Source: Capitulum mitella
Lineage: Eukaryota; Arthropoda; Thecostraca; Pollicipedomorpha; Pollicipedidae
DNA length: 64,000 nucleotides
Direction: 5' to 3'
Assembly (NCBI GenBank): GCA_030062745.1
Contig: CP099842.1
Location: 31,534,901 to 31,598,900 of the forward strand
The translations under genes were made by a program, and so were the position numbers. How positions within the stretch are numbered: position 1 is the stretch's first letter; the number at the start of each line of letters is the position of its first letter. This document shows positions 1-11,900 of this stretch, piece after piece. A model generated the notes under the pieces. That model saw nothing but the letters and a program-made list of their open reading frames with translations, made no database searches and was not told the DNA's origin.

Positions 1-109
1 GGACACGCCGCGCCTTACATGTAAGCGCTGTCGTTCAGACCAGGCAACGCTGAAATGCCCGGTACCCCATGCAGGCCAGGCGCCTCGTCTTCTTCTTCCG
101 ATGAGAGGC

Positions 110-760
110 CTCTGAAGACTTTGGCTCCCCTCACAAAGCAGACACGTCTACGATTCAGGCGCCCCTAACAGGTCAGGCGCCCTCCGTGCAGATCAGGTGC
201 CCTCGGGGGCTCGGCGCACTTGGCGAGCGTGGAGCCACGTACACATCACGGCGTCTCTTCTGCACACCAAGCGCCCGCACGAGGCACCTCAAAGACCAGA
301 CACATCTACGATACGGTCGCCCCTTACATGCCAGGCGGTACCCGTACTGAGCAGGCACCCCTCGAGTGCTCAGCGCCATTGGCGAATGAGACGCCCCGAA
401 CACATCGAGGACCCTCATATGTTTGGCGCCCTCTCTACAGACCAGGTGCCCGTACGGGACGCCTTACAGACCAGACACGTGTACTATGCAGGCGCTCCTT
501 GCACGCCAGGCGCTTCCCATACAGATCAGGTGCCCTCGGGGGCTCGGCGCCATTCGCGAGCAAGGCGGCCGTACACATCAAGCGCCCCTCGTATATTAGG
601 TGCCCCTCTAAAGGCTAGGCGTTCGTACGGGACACTTTGCAGACCAGACACGTCTATGACGTGTCTTTGCAGGCGCCCCTTGTTGGAGGCGCTGACCTCC
701 ACCCCGTTCCTAAAGATAACACGCCCCTCAAATATTTGGTGACCCATCTATAGACCAGGC
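110..760. repeat. Degenerate tandem repeat, unit about 170 bp
   Basis: About 3.5 diverged copies of a unit of roughly 160-175 bp. Recognisable landmarks recur: a block reading like 'agaccagacacgtctacga' at about 132, 289, 467 and 636, and a 'ggcgccattggcgag'-like block followed by 'acacatc' at about 209, 371 and 546. The reading frames that run through it are by-products of repetition and GC content. No coding content is recognised. Confidence 0.65.
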
Positions 761-2245
761 GCTCGTATGGGACCCGTACATGTATCTAGATCAAACCTGC
801 ATTGATATACATGCCTTTAAATCCATAAATACATAAGTAACTACCAGGTTCGTTCTGAATAGATGACGCCCTTGCTGGAGATCGGCGTTCCCCTTGGAAA
901 ATGGCGCCCCTGGACGAATGGTCCCCCCACTTTTCGTCGCGCTGTTACACCTTTGGGTAGTGTTAGTTATTAGTTATTAGGCAGTTATACTGCCTCCTTT
1001 ACTTGTTTTTACCGCTTCACAGATATGATTGTTTGTGGGTTTAAACACGCAGCCTCTTGAGCTCAGGTGTCCAAAGACTTGCGTCAAGTTGCGTGTGTCG
1101 TCAGGCCCCAGTCAGTCGTCTGTTTTGGCGACGAATGTTGATTCTTCAGGTATGTCGCAAGAGCACTTGGATTGTACATCGTTAATAGTGCGAAAAGCTA
1201 AGATTGATGGATTTCACACGGCATGCCTCCTTTCTCTGTTCGATATCTTAAAAAGTAATATTATTGAGAAAAACATTGGTCCTCGTCCTTCCTACCCAGA
1301 CGTATACGCCTCCGTCTTACTCGAAACCCTATTAAATTAAAAGGCTTTCGTTTAGTTAAGAAAGTACACTCGACAGGCTCGCACCTCAGATCAGCAGACC
1401 CCGACAGACATACCGTCCGGCAGCACCATTTCTGGCGAGTTGGAGGATGGTCGTTCAGCTCCACTGCTTTGAGACATCACGCACGTTGCTACTTCTCATC
1501 GCATATAGTATTTAAATGCGCGAATGCCGTTCTGTTTGCATTTGTATGCGTGTGTTTGATGGCTTCACTTTAGGTCGCAACTAGTTTCACTGTCCTGCTG
1601 TCTGAATGACAACACAAACGCGCTGTTATTACCGAAGAGACTAAATGCATTAGCCATGACCGTATCGCACACTGTAGTGAGCGTAGTTCAAATAATCTTC
1701 AAAAGATAACGTTTCGCAACAAATTATCGGCAGCACGCCACACCTCTTTTAGCAGAACAAAATGCGGCAACCTGTTTATTTTTTAACCGATCCATCGATA
1801 GAAAACGGTGGGACGGCATCCACTCCTTGGTAAGAGATCTGTCGACTCGCTATAGGTAAAAACATGAGCAGTTAAGAAACGGAAATACAAAACGCAAGCA
1901 CTCCTACACGACAGAAACAGCTGAGCCACGTACACCAGTTGGATGGAACAATGTCGTCGACCCGAGACGAAGAAAACATTCAGTCGAGAGTGGTAGCTCC
2001 TCCAAACTAACAGGTGAGCTCAGGGACGGGTCCGAAGTTTTCGGAGCATCACCACATCCCCGAGCATGAGCCAAGCCCCCTGCTTCACGGCGGCACCCTC
2101 CTGTCCAATCTCGCTGCGCATCATGGCGCCCCGTCGGCAGTGCTGCAGTCCAGTCCATCCGTCATACAGTGCAGTACAGCCAGTCTGTCACCCTTTCAGT
2201 CGTCGGCCGGCCTCTGCCCACCGCCTGCCGATCGCCGGCCGCCGC
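761..2245. other. Flank downstream of the FREM2-like gene
   Basis: No gene is recognised here. The stretch is AT-richer than the exons. It should contain the 3' UTR of the minus-strand FREM2-like gene. A 103-codon plus-strand frame at 1029-1340 has no recognisable domain and is not called. Confidence 0.5.
1775..1780 (-). terminator. Candidate polyadenylation signal of FREM2-like gene
   Basis: TTTATT on the plus strand is AATAAA on the minus strand, about 470 bases after the FREM2-like stop codon. It is followed by further T/A-rich sequence. It is the only exact hexamer I noticed close behind the stop, but there is no transcript evidence. Confidence 0.3.
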
Positions 2246-2950
2246 TCAAACCTCCGAGCTCTCTTCGTCGTAAAGATACTCCCTCAGCACGACCGGGGTG
2301 CCGCCGCCGGCCGGCGCGCGCACCACCAGTCGGCCCGGCCGCGGCCGGTCGCCTCGCTCGGCCAGGCCGGCCCAGCCGAGCCCGCTGGCCGAGCTCCAGA
2401 GCCGAGGCGCCGCCGAGCCGGCCGACAGCTGCGACCGCGCCGAAATCGTCGCGCAGCTGGTGGTCGGCGACAGCGGCGCGTAGTCGGACGCGCAGTCGGC
2501 GTCGGCCGCCGCCTTCCAGCCGTAGCCCGTCAGTGGCGTCATTTCGCGGGCGGATGCGCAGCTAGAGCCTTGCCGGTCGCGGCGCGGCGATCGCGGCTTT
2601 TTCCTGCGCCAGCGGCGCCGCACGAGCAGACCGAGCATCAGCGATGAGACGGCTCCGAGCATCAGGCCGCCGAGGATCAGCAGCAGGTCGCCACTGTCCG
2701 GGCCGGCGCCGCCGGCGGACGCCGAGGACGTGTCGTACTCCAGCGAGATCACGTGCATGTTGGTGCCGCGCCCGCCGCGGCCGATTCCCTCGACGTGAGT
2801 ACTGCGCGCCACACGGCGGTCAGCCTTGGTACTTGTGTTTTTTATATCTGCCGCTGAGGTCAGCACATGCCGCCTTTCTCGTTCCTTTCCGTCTCGGGAT
2901 GACTTGATTTCGTAGATGCAGTGAATGAACCAGTGACGGCCGTGAGCCAC
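2246..2950 (-). CDS. FREM2: FREM2-like exon 23: transmembrane helix and cytoplasmic tail
   Basis: 705 bases, phase 0 to stop TGA. It starts after ttgcgCAG with [11 protein letters not shown], the last conserved extracellular strand of FREM2. A basic, poorly conserved stretch follows, then a ~22-residue hydrophobic helix (Leu/Gly-rich) and an Arg-Arg-Arg-Trp-Arg-Arg-Lys-Lys stop-transfer. The ~124-residue tail ends Asp-Glu-Glu-Ser-Ser-Glu-Val. The last three residues fit a class I PDZ ligand; vertebrate FREM2 and FRAS1 tails bind the PDZ protein GRIP1. Confidence 0.93.
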   Translation of the reverse strand: MAHGRHWFIHCIYEIKSSRDGKERERRHVLTSAADIKNTSTKADRRVARSTHVEGIGRGGRGTNMHVISLEYDTSSASAGGAGPDSGDLLLILGGLMLGAVSSLMLGLLVRRRWRRKKPRSPRRDRQGSSCASAREMTPLTGYGWKAAADADCASDYAPLSPTTSCATISARSQLSAGSAAPRLWSSASGLGWAGLAERGDRPRPGRLVVRAPAGGGTPVVLREYLYDEESSEV

Positions 2951-5900
2951 CTGCGCAAGAAAGGAGATAGCATTTAAGTATCCCGACCAGACGCTAATTT
3001 GAAACGGCAAGGTGGGGGTGACTATTTTGAGCACCATGAAAATACATTTATACGTGTGGTGTGCCTTTCACAGCGTTTAAATTGTACATACCATGTAACA
3101 AAGGAGCCCCAAAAGGCCTTGGAGACAACGCCTCCCAATTTTTTCCTCTTTTATATCTGTAATACACATTTTTTTCTATATCATGAAAAAGTCAACCAAT
3201 TCCTTTTTGTCCCTCCGACTTGTCTTGTGATATGCATATGCCCCAAAATCAAGTTTCATGAAATTCGATATCAGTCGGGCCGGGACTGCAAGGTGGTCAT
3301 GGCCCTCACACCCCAAGCCACATAACGAGAGCGTTAACACATTGGCGTGAAATGTGGTGACATGTTACGTGAAATGATTCCCAGCCTTCCTTAGCCCTGA
3401 TATCCCCTCACCTAGATGTTCCTCACTTCCTGCCTGTCCAGATTCATTGAATGCTGTTAGCCTTTAATGCAAAAGCGTGAGTCTGCCTCTTTATAGGACT
3501 CTCCTTGGCAGATAAAAAACAATTTGTAGGAATCCATTTCACCTGGAATAGCGGCGATGAATCGAACGAGAAGCCATCCAAATTCGTATGGTTTCGCTGG
3601 CCAGCTGCCTCTGGGTCGTCCCGCAAGAAGCGCGAGTGAAACGGCACCACCTTGAACGAGCCGATCACCGAACTGGGAGCGTCTCGATCCTGCAATGTAA
3701 CGCCGCATGTTGCTAAAGGTAGTGAATGATGGGAACCAGGGAACGGCACTCAGAACAAGCATTCGACAGGCAACACTCGCTGAAAAGCGAAAAGCTTTGG
3801 CCAGTATGGGGGTCGAACCCATGACATTCGCGTTATTAGCACGACGCTCTAACCAACTGAGCTAACCGGCCGGCGTCCGATAGTGGTGTGTTGATTGGTA
3901 CGGCTGTAGTGTAAAAGCAAGAAATTTCTTACTTCGTTTGAAAATTTCGCTTTTGTTTAAATATTCCAACCCAAGACGTCAAGGTCATTTTTTCACTCCT
4001 AATCTGAAAAAACAAGTGAAATTATGAAGCTAAGCTTCATCCAACAAAAAGCCTTCATGGGATGGCTCTTATTGTCGAATTGCAACAATTATGCTTTTCC
4101 GTGAGAATGTGTATTTACGTTCTCATGGAAAAGCAACGCGCAAAGGGACGGATCCAGGGGAATGGCAGCTGAACGAGCACCCTCCTGCCTTGGGCTCTAC
4201 GGGGAAGGTGCATTTTCGTCCCCCAAGCATTTTGGCGCCCTCGCTCACCGAAGGCGGATAACCACGCTGAATGCGAAGTCCTTATAAGGGCTTCGCAGCC
4301 CTTATTTAGCTGCTTATATAGGCCCTCTTCGAGGACCTGCTTGCGTGGTTGCGCAAGCCGTGTGCTTGCAGCCAAACACAAATGCTGTTCGGGGAGGGCC
4401 GCAAGCATTCGCAAGCACATAGAATTTACAACACAATGTTTTACTTTACACGCTTAGTTTACGATGCGAATTTACAACATTTTACATCACATCAAGTATT
4501 TCACATGCGGAAATGATAACAGCCCACGACTCTAAACACCGTTATGCCGTCTGGCCTGTATGGCTTGCGGCTGCTTGCGGTAGGTTTACCTGTTTCAGCG
4601 CAAGCAGCGCAAGCAGCCGCAAGCAAAAGGCTTTGAGCTTGCGCGCCATCTCTCGTCTCAGCGTTTGAATTTCATTGGTGGATCTCTGGCTACGGGGTTG
4701 CGCAAGCAGCCGCAAGCAGGACCTCGAACAGGGCCATAGCCGCTTTGAGGTGGGTAAAACCATGGAAGTCATCCACTGATGAATTTTGTTTGTGGATACA
4801 AAGGCACTCTATCAAGAAAGAGCGTACATGCGACATGGCACAACCTTGTGGTAGGGGATGTGATTCCATTGAAAAGTGCACCTTTAACGTCTATTAAGTT
4901 ACACCATAATTGAGTACATACGTAAGTTAAAAGATGGGTGTCCCGCTTCCAAGCGCGTACGTAGTCAAGATGTCCTCATGAGCCATTTTAACACTGGCTG
5001 TCGTCGGAAACCGCTCAGCGATCCACATGATTTAATTGCAATTATGATCGAATGTGACGCTCTTTCGGAGCGATTTTGGCGTCCGGTTTTACGCGCCCCT
5101 TAAAATTCCGTTTCCCATATCAAAATCCTAGATTCCCTCTGATCCAGGGACATAGCCAAGGAGGGGCATGGTGGCCATGGCCCCCCTGAGCCAAACGGCC
5201 CACATTAGATATATAGCGCTTTTGAACGAATACGGAACAGTGATGATATATGTGTTACAAAAAACAAACATGGTGTAAATTCCTTTGGGTTAAATATGAG
5301 GTCATTCACTTAAAATGGCTTTTTTCCTATAAATTTCGTCATATGCTAGTAGTACATGACAAAATTTGACAATGGGCCTCCCCTTGAGGAAAATCCTGGC
5401 CTACGTGCCTGCCCTGATCATGCATGAGATAACTAACGAGCATTAAGTGATGTAAGCACTCACAAGTATCTTGAACTGGTGAAGCAGGTTGTCTGACTGA
5501 ACGACGCAGCCAAACTCGTCCGTGGCCGGGCTGAACTTGGGCACGTAACCGTCCGAGCCGACACACAAGAAACATTTGTCGATCGAGAGGTGGAAAGATC
5601 CACCCAGGTACTGCACTGGGTCCACCATGATCCGTCCCAACACGCGTTCACCTGACAAAGGGAAAATGTTAACATTCGCAGTGAAGGAGGCGAAATTCTC
5701 CGGCTCAGCTTTTTTTCTTCTTCCTGGTATGCCTGCAGATGAGTGCCAAATGCGCTGATTAAAAAGGAATGTCGAATATCTACATTTTCAGTCACGTTTT
5801 AATCAATCCTACGTTTGCAACTGTCACGACGTCGGAATACGCTGCAACTCTCCGGTCATATGACGGTTGGTCATGCCCGGTCACAACTCCGTCAAACTGT

Positions 5901-8900
5901 CCGGCCTCCCGCTGCCGGTATGTGTGGCAATTTCCACCGATTCGTTAACAGATTGCTTGTACGCGAAACATCGAGCTTATATCACTTTTCGTGGCCTGGG
6001 AAGACGTACACTACATTATGGGCCAGCTCTCATCCCTCCGTTGAGTTGGTTACGAGGTAACATGATGGCCATCAAACGCGAAACAAACCAAAAATTCACT
6101 GGAAGCCGTTTTAACCAGCAACGCAGCACGACATTCGCCGCAACTGAGTTTTTTGTCCTTTGTAGCTTATTTTCAGGCATTTCAAGCACCAAAACTCTGC
6201 AGTGTCTTCCGTTAGTTCTTGAGACGAGGATTCTGGAAAATGATCTGTTAAACGGCCGGTCTGGAGCGCTTCTGGAAGATTCAAACAGAAACCACAAAAC
6301 CAAAAGTTTGCACATGCCCTGAAAAATTTAATCCTTCTAGGTAACACCGCTTCCAAGACAGTGGGTGAACGGATTTTCCATTGCGAGAAGCGAACCTTAG
6401 AAACCCTCTTCAGTGCGTGCTTCATACGCTTGTTCCGATATATGAGTTATTTATTACTATTATTTATTATTATTGTCTATTATTATTTTATTTATTTACC
6501 TTTTATTGTTTATTATTAAACATTTATTTATTTATCTTATTCCTTGCTTATTGTTATATTTCATTATTTTTATCATTATTATATAAAGCACCATTTAGTG
6601 CGCTCAGGTCCAAATTCTATTGTTTTTCCCACGGCATTACACAGCCCTGGGCGGTTTACGTCCTGAAGTCACAAACTCCACTTGGAAGGTCAAGACCTTG
6701 GTTTATATTTGAACGACGCGATAGATTAGACCTGGGCAGTCCAGACGACGAGAAAATTGACGGAGGCAAACATCAACGTGAAGAACCGCGCGTGGCCCGA
6801 TCGCACGCGACGGCACCGGGCAGACCTGCCAAACCTGACAGCAGCGGGGTGAAACAGAATCGACGACGAACATCTCACCGGGAGCGAACGTCACGTCGTT
6901 CCTGTCGTCGAAGGCGCCAGCACCGTCCGACAGCCACGCCTCCCTCTTCTTCAGCACGTGGAACTGCGTGTTGAGCGAGAACTCGGCCGGCACCGGGTCA
7001 CTGACTTGCTGGAACCTGTCAGCCGCCGCCGCAGGATTGCCAGTGAATTGTTAGACTTTGCAAACTCAGAAGAACTATCCGGCGGCGATCAGTCCCGTGT
7101 GATTTTACGGGACCCGTGACTGTCTCTTTTTGCCATCAAAGACGCGTCCATAATCAGCTTAAAGCCGCTCTTTTTGCCGAAATGGAGAGTAAATGAGATC
7201 GCATGGCTCCTAAAAACACTGCAATGGCTGCCTATACTTTTACACCGTTGAGCCCTTCTCAGCCTTGAACCCACGCTCCTGCGCCCGAATGGCCTCACCT
7301 GACGACCAGGTCGAACTCAGTGGGCGGCATGGGATCGCACTGAGGTGGGTCGGAGTACAGCGCGTCCTCCCTGGCCAGGCAGGGGATCAGGCGCACAGTG
7401 AAGTTGCCAGAGTAGTCCCGTGCCTGCGGAGGCGCACACACAGCAGCCGTCGGTACCGCGTTCCGGCAGCAGTTTCTGCCCATGGGCGTGGGAACAGTGG
7501 GGCCATGTCCCCCTCCTTTGGGGAAACTGAACAGAAGCCTTATGGAAAAAACGTCTGCCCCCTCCCCCCACTTTTCCGGATATTCCTACGCTCCTGTTCT
7601 TGCATGATACAATGTTTGGTCGATACAATTCCCAAAGTCCGCACAGCCCTGTGACGACTTCCGGAATTGTATCTATGAAGTGCTAAAGGGCAAAGGGATA
7701 GGCATGTCTTAATTTTGCGCGTTTATTAACGTTTCGTACGTTGCCGGTTGCCTGCATGGTTTATATCCCGTTCAACTTTCCTGTTACAACTTTCCAGCCG
7801 CGACAGACGACGTTCGGCTGTGTGCCTCAGAATTACTGCAGTCGGCTATCTACACCGCTTCTCAGCGCCTGAAATACGTCTGCTGAATCGCGCCAATCAA
7901 AAGTATTCCGCTTTGCTGAGGCACGGCTGTCGGCACGTCCGGCTGCGTCTCTTACGGCGAAGTCGGAGACGAATTCCCAGCGCTGGGCAGGCCGGTCGAA
8001 GGTGGGCTCCGTGTGCGTCAGGCTCAGGCTGAAGCCCATCTCGGGGTGCTCGTTGCTGGTGACGAGTGATCTGACGCCACTGAGGAGGACGGATACCCGG
8101 TCAGACTCCGGCCGCACGCTCGGTCAGACTCCGGCCGCACGCTCGGTCAGACTCCTCAGCCGCAACCGCCTTACGGACCGAAAGTGTACCGGCTTCAGAC
8201 CGAGCAGGCGCGAGGGCCGGCCGTCTTGTGTTGGCGATGACAGAACCAGGCCGTTAACAGAGGAGAATGACTCGCCTGCTGCCTGTTGTCCTCAAGACGC
8301 ACACACAAGAGCGGATGCTGTCCGACATCATCGGAACTTCCCGAATAGAGATCCTCGAATTGAAATTCAGGATCTTTTAAGTCACGCACACAACTTGTCT
8401 GCAATGAGACGGTAACTGTGTGCATACCCAATAAGACTTGCTGCCGACCAGAGGGTGGCAGGTGACCTGACCGTTACCTGGGCTCACCTGAACATGGCGT
8501 CTTCGGCACGAAAAGGCCGCGGAAGCCAGCCTCTGTGCGGAAGCCCAGAGGTGTGATTCTGATCCACGGCTGACCTGACCGTGACGTGGGCTGACCTGAA
8601 CATGACTCACGGCTGACCAGACCATAACCTGGGCTGACCCCAGCATGACTCGCAGCTGACCTGACCGTTATCTGAGCTGACTCCCCATGACTCACAGCTG
8701 ATCTGACCGTAACCCGGCCTGACCTCAGCATGTCCCACAGCTGACCCGACCGTAACCTGAACTGACCTGAGCATGACGTGTTCGGGCACGAACAGGCCGC
8801 GGAAGCCGGCCTCTGTGCGGAAGCTCACGGCCAGCCTGCCGTCCTCTCGCAGCCGCATGGCGGTCGGGTAGAGCTGGCCCCGCACCTGAGACAGGTCGGG

Positions 8901-11900
8901 CGGCCCGATCCCCTCCGACCACAGCACGGACGTGTCGTACGCGAACGTCAGCCTGCGGCGGAGACGGCGGCAGCGCTGACGGCGGTGCGGCACGGTGACG
9001 GCCTCCGCGCGAGAGACCGGTGACGGCTGACGACCTGATGGGAGCCGTGGAGCGGCGGCATACGGTGTGATGTCATGCTCGAAGGGCGGGGGTCGGAGGA
9101 TAAACTCTGGCTCTGGCTGCCGACGGAGGGGGGGGACAGGGGCTGTCACGTCCTTCTCATCACTCGGTACGCAGTTGCCACGATATGCCATGCCCTGGAA
9201 GACGAGCTCGTGAAGGGAAGTCTTCACGCTGGCGTTCACGGCCGGCATCACGCAAGCCGTGGAAGCCCTTCAAATGCGGCTGATCTCGGTGCATTCGGTA
9301 ATTAGAAAACGATAGTTAAAATTAACCCGCGCACGACCGTCGGTCCGTTTCGAACATGGTCGACTGGGGGGGCAGCTGGCTGCCCCCCTCTAACTCACGA
9401 ACGGTTTGTCGCACGATAAAAATAAGCATACCGTTGGAAAGCTTGTGAAGAGTAGAGCTCGAAACTGGTCTCATTTTCAGTTTTAGATAATATGTAAACA
9501 ATTTACGCCCTATATATGTTTTCTCATAGCCGACTGCGTGAGACCGAGAAATGGCCTGAATCTCAAGGGCTGTGACTAATAACGCATAGGTAAAGGCACC
9601 AGCGCACAAGTAAAGGTCCGCGGATGCCGATACACATCTAATTTCCCCAGATTTGTTCAATATATACGCAAAACGTTGAGTTAAAGACACGGCAATTCTC
9701 CCGCCATCTGTCGGTGTGCGCCGCTGCCGTATGCGGTAACAAATTGACGGGAACTAATTTTAGCGTTCTTTGTTTTTCGCGAAAAAAAGACGATCTATGT
9801 AAATTTTATTGATCTTTGTGGTTCTTGTGATGGTTTCTCAAGCTTAAATTTTGGAAAAATTGATTAGTTACCAATCTACAAAGTCGGCGAAGTTTTATTC
9901 GCGGCAGCTTGTTTATTTCCAAAATACGCTACTTTTTCAAACTTTTTGAGGTTCCTGGTATTACTTACGTTGTGCAAGCTAGTTCTGCCATTTTCTACCC
10001 ATTCTGAGTAATTCATCGATGATTTTGACGGTGGTACATTTTGGCTCACTACAGTTATTTGTGACCTGACCTCAGGTCAATGGCTGGAAGTTATTGATAA
10101 TTTGCCCAATGACGGTAACTAGATGTCTGCTTGACTCCACACTAAAAATGTTATGAAATATTCCGTCAATTTCCGAAAAAAACGGTGACAAGTCTTAAAA
10201 ATGAGCTTGACCTTAGGTCAATGACCCGGAAAATTTCGAAAAATTTGAGATAGCAGATTTGTTGCATCTATCACGATCACTAATCCCTGAAAGTATTATT
10301 GAGATATCTTGTTCTGCGAAAAAGTTACGGGGCGCTAAACTTTTTTGGACATAGGTCTGTTTGACATGACTTAGGTCAGGCGCCGGACCTGACCTGAGGT
10401 CAAAATTTGGACGCGAGATGTAAAATTGATGGAGCAAAAGGTACACAAAGTTTCGTGACTCTGTGTTTGTTCGGTTCTCTCGCAATCCCAGAAAAACCTC
10501 ACGGGGGCAGTCAACTTTCCCCCCAGTCGGGAACGGGTTAAAGTAAGGCAGCGTCAGAAAACGGTGGAAAAAATCAAGTAATATTTCACATCGAATCAAA
10601 TCTATGTATGTATGAAATAATATGTAGGAGTATGTAGGAACCAAACCGGACGACATGGTCACTCGGTTCTCCACCGGAAGCGCCGCTGCCGGGCGGCGCG
10701 GCGCACCCACCTGAGCTGGGTGGCCATGTCGCTGTGCTGCCAACCGTCGGGCGCGCCGGCCGCCAGGAACACGTAGCTGACGTAAAGCGGCAGCGTCAGC
10801 GAGACCAGCGACTGGACCAGGCCGTCGCCGGCGCGCTCCGAGTGGATGCGCGCGCCGCACGCGGCCACCAGCTCCGACATGGAGTACGCCGTCTCGAAGC
10901 GCCACACGCAGCCCTGCCAGTCCAGGCTGCGGTAGAAGCGCAGCGTGCGCGCCGACCGCAGCCCCGCGTCCCACTGGTGCGGGGCCACGCGCACCGCGCC
11001 GCTGCCGCCGCCGCCGCCGCTCGAGGTGGCGTTCGTGACGAAGCCGTGCCGCGTGCGCACCTCGGCGGCGTCCAGCAGGTTGGAGCAGCGGTGGTTGCCG
11101 AGCCGGGCGGCGCGGCTGCTCAGCGTCAGGTCGAAGTTCGTCAGAGGCCGGGTGGACAGCGCCGGCAGCAGGCCGTCCCGGTGCGGGATCAGCACGGTCA
11201 CGCGCACCTGGTGCGGCTGCGTCGGGTCGTCGGCGCCTGAGGCACAGCGGGCGGACTGAGCAGGGTAGACTGGGGGCAGGCGGAGCAGGGTGGGCGCCGG
11301 GCTGTCCTCCCGCGAGAGGGGACGTGGCTGCGGTGAAGAGGCGCCCGCAAGGACGCTGTCAAGCGGGCTGACCCCGGCAGAGCGTGGCAAACTCCACCGA
11401 AAGTCGGAAAGAACACGCTCTCTGGATTGGGCAGCGGTGACGTGACTTCTGACAACGAAACGCGTGGCCACGACATTTTGCATTAATTGCGTCACTAGCC
11501 AACGACCAGGAACTTCCAGACAACGCGCAGAAAACCCGGCACCAAACCCTGGCGGACACCAGCGAAGATCCCGCTGCGGCCAGCCGGTCCCGACCCGGCC
11601 GCAGCGTCTGGCAGGGCAGCGGCCGATCGCGGCGCCCGCAGCCCGCTCACCCGTGTACTTGAGCTTGGCCGTGAACGGCTCGGCGCCGAGCTCGGCCGAG
11701 CGGCGCGGCTCGCAGAGCCCCTTGTCGGCGGCGACGGCGGCCGGCGGCGAGAGCTGCTCGACGCCGGGCCGGCCGGCGGCGTCGGCGGCGCGCGCCGCAC
11801 ACTGCAGCCGGCCGCCGACCGGCACGTACACGGCGTCCAGGGTGCGCGCCGTGGTGCTGTCCGGGCGAGGTGAGACCAGGTGAGAGGTGGCCCGAGACGA

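Larger units (their letters stand above)
9000..10710. other. FREM2-like intron 16
   Basis: No gene is recognised. From about 9740 to 10660 the base composition turns AT-rich. This part holds a cluster of TGACCTNAGGTCA palindromes. Confidence 0.6.

Noticed and set aside
1029-1340. 103-codon plus-strand frame
   Set aside because: No domain, no splice context and no family resemblance. It could be a chance frame in AT-richer DNA or a decayed element.
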